NCBI GenBank assembly: GCA_022822085.1
Contig: JAJECK010000115.1
Location: 1-44,501, forward strand
Origin: Candidatus Poribacteria bacterium
GTDB taxonomy: Bacteria; Poribacteria; WGA-4E; WGA-3G
Length of the DNA: 44,501 bases
Direction of reading: 5' to 3'
Shown here piece by piece: positions 9,066 to 16,536 of this stretch (the stretch's first letter is position 1; the number at the start of each line of letters is the position of its first letter). The notes below the pieces were generated by a model. The model saw only the letters and a program-made list of their open reading frames with translations. It ran no database searches and was not told where the DNA came from. Both the position numbers and the translations under genes were made by a program.

Positions 9066-9206
9066 TAGGACAGGACTTACGCATTCCCCCTTGATAAGGG
9101 GGTTAGGAGGTTAAATGGTGCGATATTTCAGTGTTTTTAGTCTTTTTACCCCCCTAAATCCCCTTATCAAGGGGACTTTAAGAGAAAATGCGTAAGTCCT
9201 GTAGGA
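9066..9206. mobile_element. Intact 131-bp MITE (family A, copy 1) with 5-bp target duplication
   Basis: The element spans 9071-9201. Its ends are 14-bp perfect inverted repeats (CAGGACTTACGCAT), flanked on both sides by the direct repeat TAGGA (9066-9070 and 9202-9206). Each half contains a hairpin with a 3-nt loop: CCCCCTT-GAT-AAGGGGG at 9086-9102 and CCCCTT-ATC-AAGGGG at 9160-9174. There is no coding capacity, so it would need a transposase supplied elsewhere. The right-hand target duplication supplies the AGGA of the ribosome site for the next gene. A diverged second copy lies at 30669-31049. Confidence 0.85.
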
Positions 9207-9212
9207 ATGAGA

Positions 9213-10637
9213 ATGACTAAGAATATATTGTTGGTTTTGCTATATATCATTATCCTTATTACACTGGGATGTGATAATGTCTATTACGATGAACACTTAA
9301 AAATGGAAGTGCAACAACTTGATAGTGACCTCGAAAACCGTTGGTCTACTACCGGTGTTGTTGTTAGTTCTATAGACCCTAATGGTCCTGCTGAAAAAGC
9401 GAATCTCTCTGAAGGCGAACTCATTTCTTATGTTATTGGGGAATATTCTATCCAAAACCCGAGTGAATTTAAACAAGCCGTCAAAAAAGCGATGATGAAC
9501 GACAATAATCTGCTACTTTATCTAAAAGATAAGGATCCAATTCGTATCGCAACCCGGAAAATGGGTGACAAAGTCGGTTTGGTGGTAGAGGGGAGCGGTG
9601 CTGTCCGTATTAAGTCTATTATGGCTGGCACACCTGCAGCAAATACCGACATCATTCAAGTTGGTGATATTGTAGAGAAGATTGTTGATGAGCGGAAAAT
9701 TCAGGGATTAGACGACTACAAAAAATCTGTCAATGAGTTTGCAGAATTGAATGCAACACTGACCTTCCGCACAACCGAACTCATCGGTGTGAAAATAGCA
9801 GCAGTTACTGCCCTCGGAAATTTAGGGGATGCGCGGGCAGTTGACTCCTTGATAGAGATTCTAAAGCATAATCGCGAACTCGCGCTACGGAAAGCGGCAG
9901 CACGGAGTTTAGAACGGCTTGTCGCATTGAGCGAACTCAATCCGCTATTTCAGCAGTTCCAACGAGAAAATTTGAATCAACTCCCCGCAGATACACTGGA
10001 TAGCGATCAACTTGTATCAGCAGAGATTCTGGGACTGGTCCTTGTAGACCCTAAATCAAACACAGCAACGCTTGAAGCACCCTTTGGCATTCAATTCCGC
10101 CACCGATCTGAAGCGTTACATCAGAAAGTCAATGAAGGACAACTTGTAGAGCTTGCAGAACAATATATCCAAAAGTTAAATGAACCTGAACAAGAAATTC
10201 GTCGCGCATGTCTCTCTATTCTTGCTAATCTCAAACCTGTTTCCGCTATTGAACCGCTGGTCCAAGTACTTAGAGATCAGGACGAAATTCCTGGTATCCG
10301 ATTCCAAGCGGGATTAGGGCTTAGTCGGATTGGTACACCTGCCACAGATTCATTGATCGCAGCATTCAATGAAGGTGATACCACAGCACAAGACATAGCT
10401 GCATCAGCACTTGGTAATATCGGTGGAACGCAGACCCGTGATTTCCTTATAGATGCTTTGGAAACGACAGACGATCCGGCGACACAATTAACGCTGGTGG
10501 ATGCAATCGCTAAAATTGGGGATGAGCCTTCGTTAAGTGCGCTTGAACAGCAGAGACAACGTTTTCAAGGTGATAATTCCGCTATTCGTATCTTTCTTGA
10601 TGAGGTATTCAGCAGTTTAACGACATCGCAGGAGTAG
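9213..10637 (+). CDS. Lipoprotein with PDZ and HEAT-repeat domains
   Basis: The 474-residue product has a lipoprotein signal with lipobox ITLGC (Cys20). Two PDZ-like segments follow: about residues 40-105 (TTGVVVSSIDPNGPAEKANLSEGELI) and about 115-190 (VRIKSIMAGTPAANTDIIQVGDIVEKI). HEAT repeats follow to the end, such as VKIAAVTALGNLGDARAVDSL and ALGNIGGTQTRDFLIDAL. No protease domain is present, so it is more likely a scaffold than an enzyme. ATG 9213 is preferred to ATG 9207 because AGGA (9203-9206) directly abuts the latter but sits 6 bases before 9213. It is probably a functional partner of the 8149 HEAT lipoprotein. Confidence 0.75.
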   Translation: MTKNILLVLLYIIILITLGCDNVYYDEHLKMEVQQLDSDLENRWSTTGVVVSSIDPNGPAEKANLSEGELISYVIGEYSIQNPSEFKQAVKKAMMNDNNLLLYLKDKDPIRIATRKMGDKVGLVVEGSGAVRIKSIMAGTPAANTDIIQVGDIVEKIVDERKIQGLDDYKKSVNEFAELNATLTFRTTELIGVKIAAVTALGNLGDARAVDSLIEILKHNRELALRKAAARSLERLVALSELNPLFQQFQRENLNQLPADTLDSDQLVSAEILGLVLVDPKSNTATLEAPFGIQFRHRSEALHQKVNEGQLVELAEQYIQKLNEPEQEIRRACLSILANLKPVSAIEPLVQVLRDQDEIPGIRFQAGLGLSRIGTPATDSLIAAFNEGDTTAQDIAASALGNIGGTQTRDFLIDALETTDDPATQLTLVDAIAKIGDEPSLSALEQQRQRFQGDNSAIRIFLDEVFSSLTTSQE

Positions 10638-10737
10638 TTGTCAGTCCTTATTCAGTCAACACCTTAATATACCACCTATATATTCAATTAAATCAGTCAG
10701 AACTCTAAACAACGATATAATCGATCATAAATAATAC

Positions 10738-11586
10738 ATGAAAATTGGGCTGATTTCAGACTTGCATACTGATTCTACCGAAGCAAATAAGGCAATTGTT
10801 CCTCACATTATCAATGCTGTCAGAGATGCTAACCTTGACGTTTTCATTCTTGCAGGTGATGTTACCCCAAAGTTATCCGAATTCTACGAAGTTCTCGGTG
10901 AATTTGCTAATGCAGATTTGACATGTAGGAAGTTGTTCGTTCCGGGGAACCACGATATTTGGGTCGGCAAGAACGCTAACATGACGAGTGAACAGAAATG
11001 TGGTGTGATTTCAGAAATATGTCAAGATCACGGATTTCATCATCTCCAAGGGACTGCCTATACCGTTGATGGGATAGGATTCTGTGGGACAATCGGCTGG
11101 TATGATTATACCTTCGCTTCAGACGAATACGACTTTTCAACTGAGCAGTATTCGGAAAAACAGCTGATGAAATCAGTCTGGAGTGATAAGCATTTTGCAA
11201 AATGGATGGATACAGACCAGAATATCGCACACCAATTTGAGAAAGAACTTGAACAGCAGATCCAGTCGCTAAGGGACAAAGTACATCGTATCATTGTTGT
11301 TACACATCACGTTCCTTTTCGGGAATGTCTACGTTTTCGTGAGGAATTGCCTTGGGACTATTTCCGTGCTTTCATGGGAAGTGAAGGTCTTGGTAGGATA
11401 TGTTTGCAGGAACCGCTTGTGACGCATGTCCTCTTTGGGCACGTGCATTATGCAGTCAATCAAAAAGTCAAGAACGTCAGAGCGATTTGCTCACCCATAG
11501 GTTATTTACATGAAGAACCGATAGATGGTTTACAGGCTTTTGCGGAACAAAGATTGACCTGTTTTTCGTTACCAAACGGCACCTAA
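10738..11586 (+). CDS. Calcineurin-like metallophosphoesterase
   Basis: The 282-residue protein has the complete metallophosphoesterase motif set: SDLH (residues 7-10), AGD (39-41), GNHD (70-73), THHVP near residue 187 and a late GHVHY. These residues bind a two-metal centre that hydrolyses phosphomono- or diesters. There is no signal peptide, so it is cytoplasmic. The substrate cannot be told from sequence; nucleotides, phosphoproteins and cyclic nucleotides are all possible. It precedes the cupin gene by 25 bases and may share its transcript. A TATAAT at 10716-10721 lies just before the ATG, but no good -35 is visible. Confidence 0.85.
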   Translation: MKIGLISDLHTDSTEANKAIVPHIINAVRDANLDVFILAGDVTPKLSEFYEVLGEFANADLTCRKLFVPGNHDIWVGKNANMTSEQKCGVISEICQDHGFHHLQGTAYTVDGIGFCGTIGWYDYTFASDEYDFSTEQYSEKQLMKSVWSDKHFAKWMDTDQNIAHQFEKELEQQIQSLRDKVHRIIVVTHHVPFRECLRFREELPWDYFRAFMGSEGLGRICLQEPLVTHVLFGHVHYAVNQKVKNVRAICSPIGYLHEEPIDGLQAFAEQRLTCFSLPNGT

Positions 11587-11611
11587 AACAAATAATTGAA
11601 AAGGAGAAAAA

Positions 11612-11971
11612 ATGGATATAACGCTAACAAATAGTAACGACGGTGGAGCACTTGAATTTCCGTGGGGTGCTATAAAATGGTTGTGTAATGAGCAAATTGA
11701 TCCGGATGCGGAGATGACATTTGGTGTCGTTTATATCAATGCCGGTGAAGGAAACCCTACGCATTACCATCCGAATTGTGAGGAGTTGATCTATGTGCTG
11801 TCTGGTGAATGTGATCATAAATTAGGAGATGAGATTATTCCTCTCAGGCCTGGGAATATGTTGCGTATTCCGCGCAATGTCAAACACAATGCAGTCAACA
11901 CCGGATGGCAACCCGTGACGATGATTATCTGCTATTCAGATGCTGATAGACAAACCGTCTTTTGTGAATAG
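11612..11971 (+). CDS. Single-domain cupin protein
   Basis: This 119-residue protein is one cupin barrel. Motif 1 is HYHPNCEELIYVLSGE (H51, H53, E57 or E58) and motif 2 is PGNMLRIPRNVKHNAVN (H92), which together give the usual 2-3 His plus Glu metal site. Such small cupins act as isomerases, dioxygenases or sugar/ligand-binding proteins; the substrate is not predictable here. A strong AAAAGGAG ribosome site precedes the ATG. It ends 8 bases before the TrpF-like gene, so the two are likely cotranscribed. Confidence 0.8.
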   Translation: MDITLTNSNDGGALEFPWGAIKWLCNEQIDPDAEMTFGVVYINAGEGNPTHYHPNCEELIYVLSGECDHKLGDEIIPLRPGNMLRIPRNVKHNAVNTGWQPVTMIICYSDADRQTVFCE

Positions 11972-11979
11972 GAAAAACT

Positions 11980-12669
11980 ATGTCAAAAGAAACAACATGT
12001 AAAGTCAAAATCTGCGGCATAACCTCAGTCCACGATGCATGTCTTGCTGCCGATGCTGGTGCGGATTACATCGGTGTATTAGTTGACGTAGCAGCATCAG
12101 AACGGACGATGAAAACTACACAAGCCGTAGAAATCGCCACAGGTAGTCCAATTCCAACGGTGTTGTTGCTCTATAACCGAACAACATCCGACATACAAGA
12201 CGCAGTGTCGCAAATCCAACCTTATGCAGTGCAATTGCTTGGACAGGAGACACCACAACAAGTCGAGGAGATCAAACGGGATGCCTCATGTCAGTTTTGG
12301 AAGTCTGTCTACCTGCCTGCTGGTGAACCTGAAAATGTTGATAAATCGGCAATTCTGACACAAATGCAAGCATACCAAAATGCTGGTGCGGATTTTCTCC
12401 TGTTTGATACAGTTGACATGAGTGTTGATCCACCTCGCTATGGTGGCACTGGTAAAAGATATGATTGGGGGCTTGCTGCAGAACTTATATCGGAGAGTCC
12501 CTTGCCTGTCTACTTAGCAGGTGGGATACGTCCAGACAATGTCAAAACTGCTATAGAAAACATAAATCCTTATGGGATTGATCTCTGTTCAGGTGTAGAG
12601 GCATCAAAAGGAGTAAAAGATAAACAGAAACTGGTGCATCTCATGGAGCAAGTGAGAAATGCTAAATGA
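11980..12669 (+). CDS. trpF: Phosphoribosylanthranilate isomerase-like protein (TrpF family)
   Basis: The 229-residue TIM-barrel protein begins VKICGIT with the catalytic Cys at residue 12, has the acid LLFDTVD (D143), the phosphate motif GGTGKRYDW and the C-terminal LAGGIRPDNV...GIDLCSGVE. These are the hallmarks of TrpF, which converts N-(5-phosphoribosyl)anthranilate to CdRP in tryptophan synthesis. The segment after the first glycine (VLVDVAASERTM) departs from the usual F-x-P-x-SPR pattern. No other trp gene is nearby and the neighbour is a cupin, so a related isomerase role is possible. Confidence 0.75.
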   Translation: MSKETTCKVKICGITSVHDACLAADAGADYIGVLVDVAASERTMKTTQAVEIATGSPIPTVLLLYNRTTSDIQDAVSQIQPYAVQLLGQETPQQVEEIKRDASCQFWKSVYLPAGEPENVDKSAILTQMQAYQNAGADFLLFDTVDMSVDPPRYGGTGKRYDWGLAAELISESPLPVYLAGGIRPDNVKTAIENINPYGIDLCSGVEASKGVKDKQKLVHLMEQVRNAK

Positions 12670-12747
12670 CAGAAATGGTTTTGTTACCAAGCGGTAATTA
12701 TTTCCGAATATTTGTTTCTAATGGGGTAATGTTTTTTAATAGCATCT

Positions 12748-12888
12748 TGTCTATGTCTTTAGTTCCATAGGGACGAAATCTGTATATTAATCCAATACAA
12801 TATAGATATCGTCCGGACGGGACTGAAAAGTTAGACAGAATCCGTTTTCTATAAACATATCGTCCCTACGGGACTAAAGACACGGACA
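12748..12888. repeat. Cluster of three REP-like hairpin units bounded by inverted repeats
   Basis: A 29-bp imperfect inverted repeat (12748-12776 and 12860-12888, four mismatches) encloses a third related unit at about 12806-12830. Each unit contains a short hairpin: GTCCC-TAC-GGGAC at 12862-12874, a variant at 12811-12824, and an inverted variant at 12761-12775. No coding frame is present. The same unit occurs at 35519-35690, interrupted by element B3. The array fills most of the 412-base gap between the TrpF-like and barrel-protein genes. Confidence 0.7.
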
Positions 12889-12974
12889 ATATGCTGAAAT
12901 ATAACATTAACGGAATAGTAAATAATCATTGAAAATATTGAAAACTAAATAACCCTGGTTATTTCATAAAACCC

Positions 12975-13003
12975 TTGAATAAGACAGGATAATTGGATAT
13001 ACT
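12975..13003 (+). promoter_or_regulatory. Sigma-70-type promoter for the first barrel-like gene
   Basis: TTGAAT (12975-12980) and TATACT (12998-13003) are separated by 17 bases. The predicted start near 13010 gives a leader of about 72 bases ending in a TAAGGAG ribosome site before the ATG at 13082. Confidence 0.6.
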
Positions 13004-13081
13004 GTTAGTGTGTTTACGATGTGAAAACGCGAATATCCTGAGTATATTACAAACAATTTCTATAACCTAAGGAGACTATAA

Positions 13082-13849
13082 ATGAAGATTAAGGCATTTC
13101 AGTTTATTTTTATTATTCTAATGATGGGGGTAATTTCCATTTTCGCACCATCTGCGGTCTTTGCGGATGCACACGAGGCGGAGGGTGAGATGTCACCTGA
13201 AGCCGAAGCAATGGAAGAAAAACCGGGTGTTTCAGGATGGTTCCAGATTGATATTGATAGTTTAGGCAGTTATTTCTTGATTGGAGCAAGTCATCCAGTC
13301 GGTGGTATCGCAATCGCTTCTAATATCTATGTAAATGAAAAACACGACTATAATCGTGAAGATGGCAGTCACAGGCACAGATATTTAGGTGAATTTGATC
13401 TCGGCGTGACAGTTCCTGTTATGTCATCAGATAGTTTGTCATTGGCATTGCAGCCGATGGTAGGTATTGGTTTTGATTATACTGGAGCAGATGGACCTCA
13501 TGCACTTTATCCACAGGTTTTTGCTTTCCTTAATGCAAGTGATTTCTTCCTCTTCCACTGGACCATCAGTACGATCTATTCCATATTTGAAGAAGATAGT
13601 ATTAATGAATTATACAATCGAACTTATCTCACCTATTCTTTGAATGATACAATTGCTATTGGACCTCAAGTTGAATCTGTTCTGGGGCTTGGAGAAAATG
13701 GTGATCTGTGGGCATTCAATTTGGGGGCACGGCTCAATATCGCCTACGGTACGGCGAATACGCTTGGTATATATGTCGGTTATGAAACAAAGAAAGGTGA
13801 TGATGAAACAGGACTTACTGGTCGGATGAACTTTACCCGTTTCTGGTAG
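13082..13849 (+). CDS. Putative outer-membrane beta-barrel protein, paralogue of the 15625 product
   Basis: The 255-residue protein has a signal peptide (residues 1-28, cut predicted at VFA/DAHEA), an acidic linker (about 29-48), then an amphipathic strand-rich domain starting GVSGWFQIDIDSLGSYF and ending with Trp (MNFTRFW). That terminal aromatic and the alternating strands suit an outer-membrane barrel or barrel-like porin of 8-12 strands. It closely parallels the product of 15625-16356 (same leader, SGWF-x-x-D-x-DSLG block, same ending). Linkage to amt genes suggests a role in ammonium or small-solute passage, but this is inferred. The mature N-terminus DAH would be an ATCUN metal-binding motif. 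Confidence 0.6.
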   Translation: MKIKAFQFIFIILMMGVISIFAPSAVFADAHEAEGEMSPEAEAMEEKPGVSGWFQIDIDSLGSYFLIGASHPVGGIAIASNIYVNEKHDYNREDGSHRHRYLGEFDLGVTVPVMSSDSLSLALQPMVGIGFDYTGADGPHALYPQVFAFLNASDFFLFHWTISTIYSIFEEDSINELYNRTYLTYSLNDTIAIGPQVESVLGLGENGDLWAFNLGARLNIAYGTANTLGIYVGYETKKGDDETGLTGRMNFTRFW

Positions 13850-13865
13850 AGCAAATTTGAATAGA

Positions 13866-13895
13866 GGCGCGGTAATTATCCGCGCCTTTTTATTT
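13866..13895 (+). terminator. Rho-independent terminator
   Basis: GGCGCGG (13866-13872) pairs with CCGCGCC (13880-13886) around a 7-base loop and is followed by TTTTTATTT. It ends the 13082 transcript. Its downstream edge overlaps the stop of the converging 13890 gene. Confidence 0.85.
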
Positions 13896-15311
13896 CACCA
13901 AATAAACATGTATCGTCCTATCCTTTGCCCGTGAAAAAGTGGGGAATGTTTCAATCATACGTCCTCTCTCACGAATCCATTTGCGGACAGTCTGATCTGC
14001 ATCGAAAACATTAAAACTTGCCACATCAACTATAAACCATAGTCGTTTCATTTCAGTAGATTTCCATTTCTCTTCAAATCCCTCTGCATCGTCTAACAAT
14101 TCTCCGACATAAACTTGTTCCATTTCTGGCAGATAAAATGCCCCCATCCTTGGTTCCGAAAGGACTACTTTGTCTGTTGGTTGCATCTGCAATTGAACAA
14201 AATCGAATGCCTCTCTCCATTTCGGTCTACCCCCGTTTTCATACCGAAAATAGAGATAATTCTGTGATAACAACACAAGAATAAGCAGAACAGGTAAAAA
14301 TGCTTTAAATAACGTGTGTTTGTTCGCATCAATTGCATCCCAAACTTGTTGACAGATAACAGCAGCAAGTATGAAATAGGCGGGTGTTGTCCAAAACAGA
14401 TAGTAACCCGCAACGTTCTGCAATTGAGATGCTATTAATAGTAGTCCCAATGGTACACCCGCCAAACAGATTAAAAAGCGTGTAGAACGGTTATGCCAAT
14501 TTACAATGACAGCAAAAAACGCAGCAACAGCAATTGGGATGCTAACCCCTTGAACGATTGTTAGAATCACATAAATCGGACTACGTCCCCATACATTATG
14601 TCCCCATCCAGATGATATATAAGCGCGCACTTGTGGTAATGCCAACATTAGAATAGGAATGGCAAACGGTAGAAAGAAGATTATGAGATTTATCCACCGT
14701 TTTCTGTTCCGATTTTCTAAGAGTTGAAGGATTGCATAGGCAGCCAAAGCAGGGACAATCGCTGCAGCCAAGAGATGCGATAAGATTAGACAGATACTGA
14801 AAAAAAGCGCACCGATTGTTAATAGTGTTGAGTCGTTTTCAAGACTTCGGTAGAAAAACCATGCTGCCAACGCACCAAACAGAAAAGTGAGGATGTATGA
14901 ACGTGCATTTTGCGACCAGAAAAGATGCCAGTTTGACAAGGCAACAAATGCAGATGCGAATAACCCAACTCTATTGTTGTATAAGGTCTTTCCCAAACTA
15001 AAAACTATCGGTATTGATATGATTCCGGCTATACAGAAAATCAGTCGACTATTCCACTCTCTGCTTCCATCATACAGGAATGACAACTTATCTCCAAAAA
15101 GGACAGAAAACTTCGCTGCGATATAGGGAATTGGATTGATTGGTGAATTGGAGAGAGAGAATTCTTTCGCATCAAGAACGGTGAGGACCTCATCAATCCA
15201 AAAACTCCATGTGCCAAGGTGCCAAAATCTCAGGAATGCACCGATACAGACGATACAGGCAAGCAGTATATGCTTATTTTTTAGGCAATTTTGTGATGAA
15301 AATTTCAGCAT
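13890..15311 (-). CDS. GT39/ArnT-like membrane glycosyltransferase
   Basis: The 473-residue polytopic protein has about ten to twelve hydrophobic segments. The first periplasmic loop contains SFWIDEVLTVLDAKE, carrying the Asp-Glu pair typical of the PMT/ArnT (GT39, GT-C fold) family. Such enzymes transfer sugars from polyprenyl-phosphate donors to lipid or protein acceptors at the outer face of the inner membrane. The C-terminal soluble part (about residues 370-473) is typical in size for the family. Its stop lies next to the terminator of the opposing gene. It interrupts the ammonium cluster on the opposite strand and has no obvious link to it. No clear ribosome site precedes the ATG. Confidence 0.75.
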   Translation of the reverse strand: MLKFSSQNCLKNKHILLACIVCIGAFLRFWHLGTWSFWIDEVLTVLDAKEFSLSNSPINPIPYIAAKFSVLFGDKLSFLYDGSREWNSRLIFCIAGIISIPIVFSLGKTLYNNRVGLFASAFVALSNWHLFWSQNARSYILTFLFGALAAWFFYRSLENDSTLLTIGALFFSICLILSHLLAAAIVPALAAYAILQLLENRNRKRWINLIIFFLPFAIPILMLALPQVRAYISSGWGHNVWGRSPIYVILTIVQGVSIPIAVAAFFAVIVNWHNRSTRFLICLAGVPLGLLLIASQLQNVAGYYLFWTTPAYFILAAVICQQVWDAIDANKHTLFKAFLPVLLILVLLSQNYLYFRYENGGRPKWREAFDFVQLQMQPTDKVVLSEPRMGAFYLPEMEQVYVGELLDDAEGFEEKWKSTEMKRLWFIVDVASFNVFDADQTVRKWIRERGRMIETFPTFSRAKDRTIHVYLVK

Positions 15312-15468
15312 TTTTAGCAGAAACCGTTCTGAATAAACTCAGCAATATCGCTATTTGTTTTTGGTTTAGAAATAAAACCTTATGAAAGGTGTTAAATAAG
15401 GATAAAACTAATGTTCTTTCTTATATACATAATATCTTAACAACTTGAAATGTGCATATAGACATAAT

Positions 15469-15484
15469 TGGCACGCATATTGCT
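15469..15484 (+). promoter_or_regulatory. Sigma-54 (RpoN) promoter upstream of the second barrel gene and amt
   Basis: TGGCACGCATATTGCT matches the -24/-12 consensus TGGCAC-N5-TTGCW at every conserved position, with exactly 10 bases between GG (15470-15471) and GC (15482-15483). It lies 140 bases before the ATG at 15625. Nitrogen-regulated ammonium transport genes are classic sigma-54 targets, which fits the downstream barrel-amt genes. No clear NtrC dyad was found upstream. The rest of the 313-base gap (15312-15624) shows nothing further. Confidence 0.85.
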
Positions 15485-15624
15485 TTAAGATAAGCAGTGC
15501 AACTAAGCACAGATTTTATCACAGGTTGATGCCAGAATCAAGCACAAGACACACAAACTGGCATATATTCTTTTCTTGCATGATGTTTGTTCATGCTGGA
15601 TTCAATAAATCTAAGGAGATTTAA

Positions 15625-16356
15625 ATGAAAATTAATGCGTTTTGGTTATCCCTATTACTGGCAATGGTTGGCATGCTCGCGGTTGGAAGTGTTCCAATGG
15701 TTTATGCGGATGCACACGAAGCGGGTGAAGAGATGGAAATGGAAGAAGAATCAGGTATTTCTGGTTGGTTCCGGACCGACACAGATAGTCTTGGGACGCA
15801 AATCTGGTTTGGTGGCAGTTATCCAGCTGGAAGTGTATCTATAGACAGTGATATCTATGTTGTTGGTACCTTCGCAGAATTTGATCTTGGAATTGGAATA
15901 CCGGTTGTTGATGACGATTCACTCTCACTTACTTTCCTACCGATGGTCGGTATTGGTTTTGACTATGAGTCAGCAAATGGGCCTTCTTCTCTGATCGCGC
16001 CGCAGCTGTTTACTTATCTCACTGCTGGTTCTATCTATTTTGAATCGTGGATACAGTTTTTCTTCAATACACCATTTGACTATGGTGATGATTCACTATA
16101 TACTCGTGATTTTGTCCTCTATTCAGTTACTGACAATATCGCTGTCGGTCCGCAGGTAGAAGTAGGACTCACTTTAAAAGGTATGGAGGAAGATACTGAA
16201 ACAGGTTTAAGTAGTTTGGTTGTTGGTGGGCGGATCAATATGGCTTATGGTGAAAACAACACGCTTGGTCTGTTTGTTGGAGTTGAAACCCAAATGGAAG
16301 AGGATTCGGAAGATACAGGACTTACCGGTAGAATGACATTCGTTCGTACTTGGTAG
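15625..16356 (+). CDS. Putative outer-membrane beta-barrel protein preceding amt
   Basis: The 243-residue protein has a signal peptide (1-28, cut predicted at VYA/DAHEA), an acidic stretch EEMEMEEE, then a strand-rich domain starting GISGWFRTDTDSLG and ending GLTGRMTFVRTW. The final Trp is typical of outer-membrane barrels. It is a paralogue of the 13082 product. A good AAGGAG ribosome site precedes the ATG. It sits under the sigma-54 promoter at 15469 and 180 bases before amt, so nitrogen-controlled expression and a role in outer-membrane entry of ammonium or amines are plausible inferences. Confidence 0.6.
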   Translation: MKINAFWLSLLLAMVGMLAVGSVPMVYADAHEAGEEMEMEEESGISGWFRTDTDSLGTQIWFGGSYPAGSVSIDSDIYVVGTFAEFDLGIGIPVVDDDSLSLTFLPMVGIGFDYESANGPSSLIAPQLFTYLTAGSIYFESWIQFFFNTPFDYGDDSLYTRDFVLYSVTDNIAVGPQVEVGLTLKGMEEDTETGLSSLVVGGRINMAYGENNTLGLFVGVETQMEEDSEDTGLTGRMTFVRTW

Positions 16357-16383
16357 TTCGTTGTATGTATTATGTATAAGGAC

Positions 16384-16456
16384 AGCAACCGTGTTGTTCT
16401 ATCTATGAAATTCATCGCGAATCTATAGCGGACAACACGTTGCTGATTCGCGATGA
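16384..16456 (+). repeat. Interleaved inverted repeats with pseudoknot-like order
   Basis: Two inverted repeats are interleaved as A-B-A'-B'. A is AGCAACCGTGTTGT (16384-16397) and A' ACAACACGTTGCT (16432-16444, one extra base in A). B is TCATCGCGAATC (16412-16423) and B' GATTCGCGATGA (16445-16456). A' and B' abut. In RNA this order allows either of two alternative stems, or an H-type pseudoknot. It lies between the barrel gene and amt, and could control read-through or be a mobile palindromic repeat. Confidence 0.6.
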
Positions 16457-16536
16457 CACAATATATCACTCAAGTATAATCTCTCAGTTCTTCAAAGTAT
16501 TAAAAAGCAGTTTTATTGAAATATAGGAGATATTAA

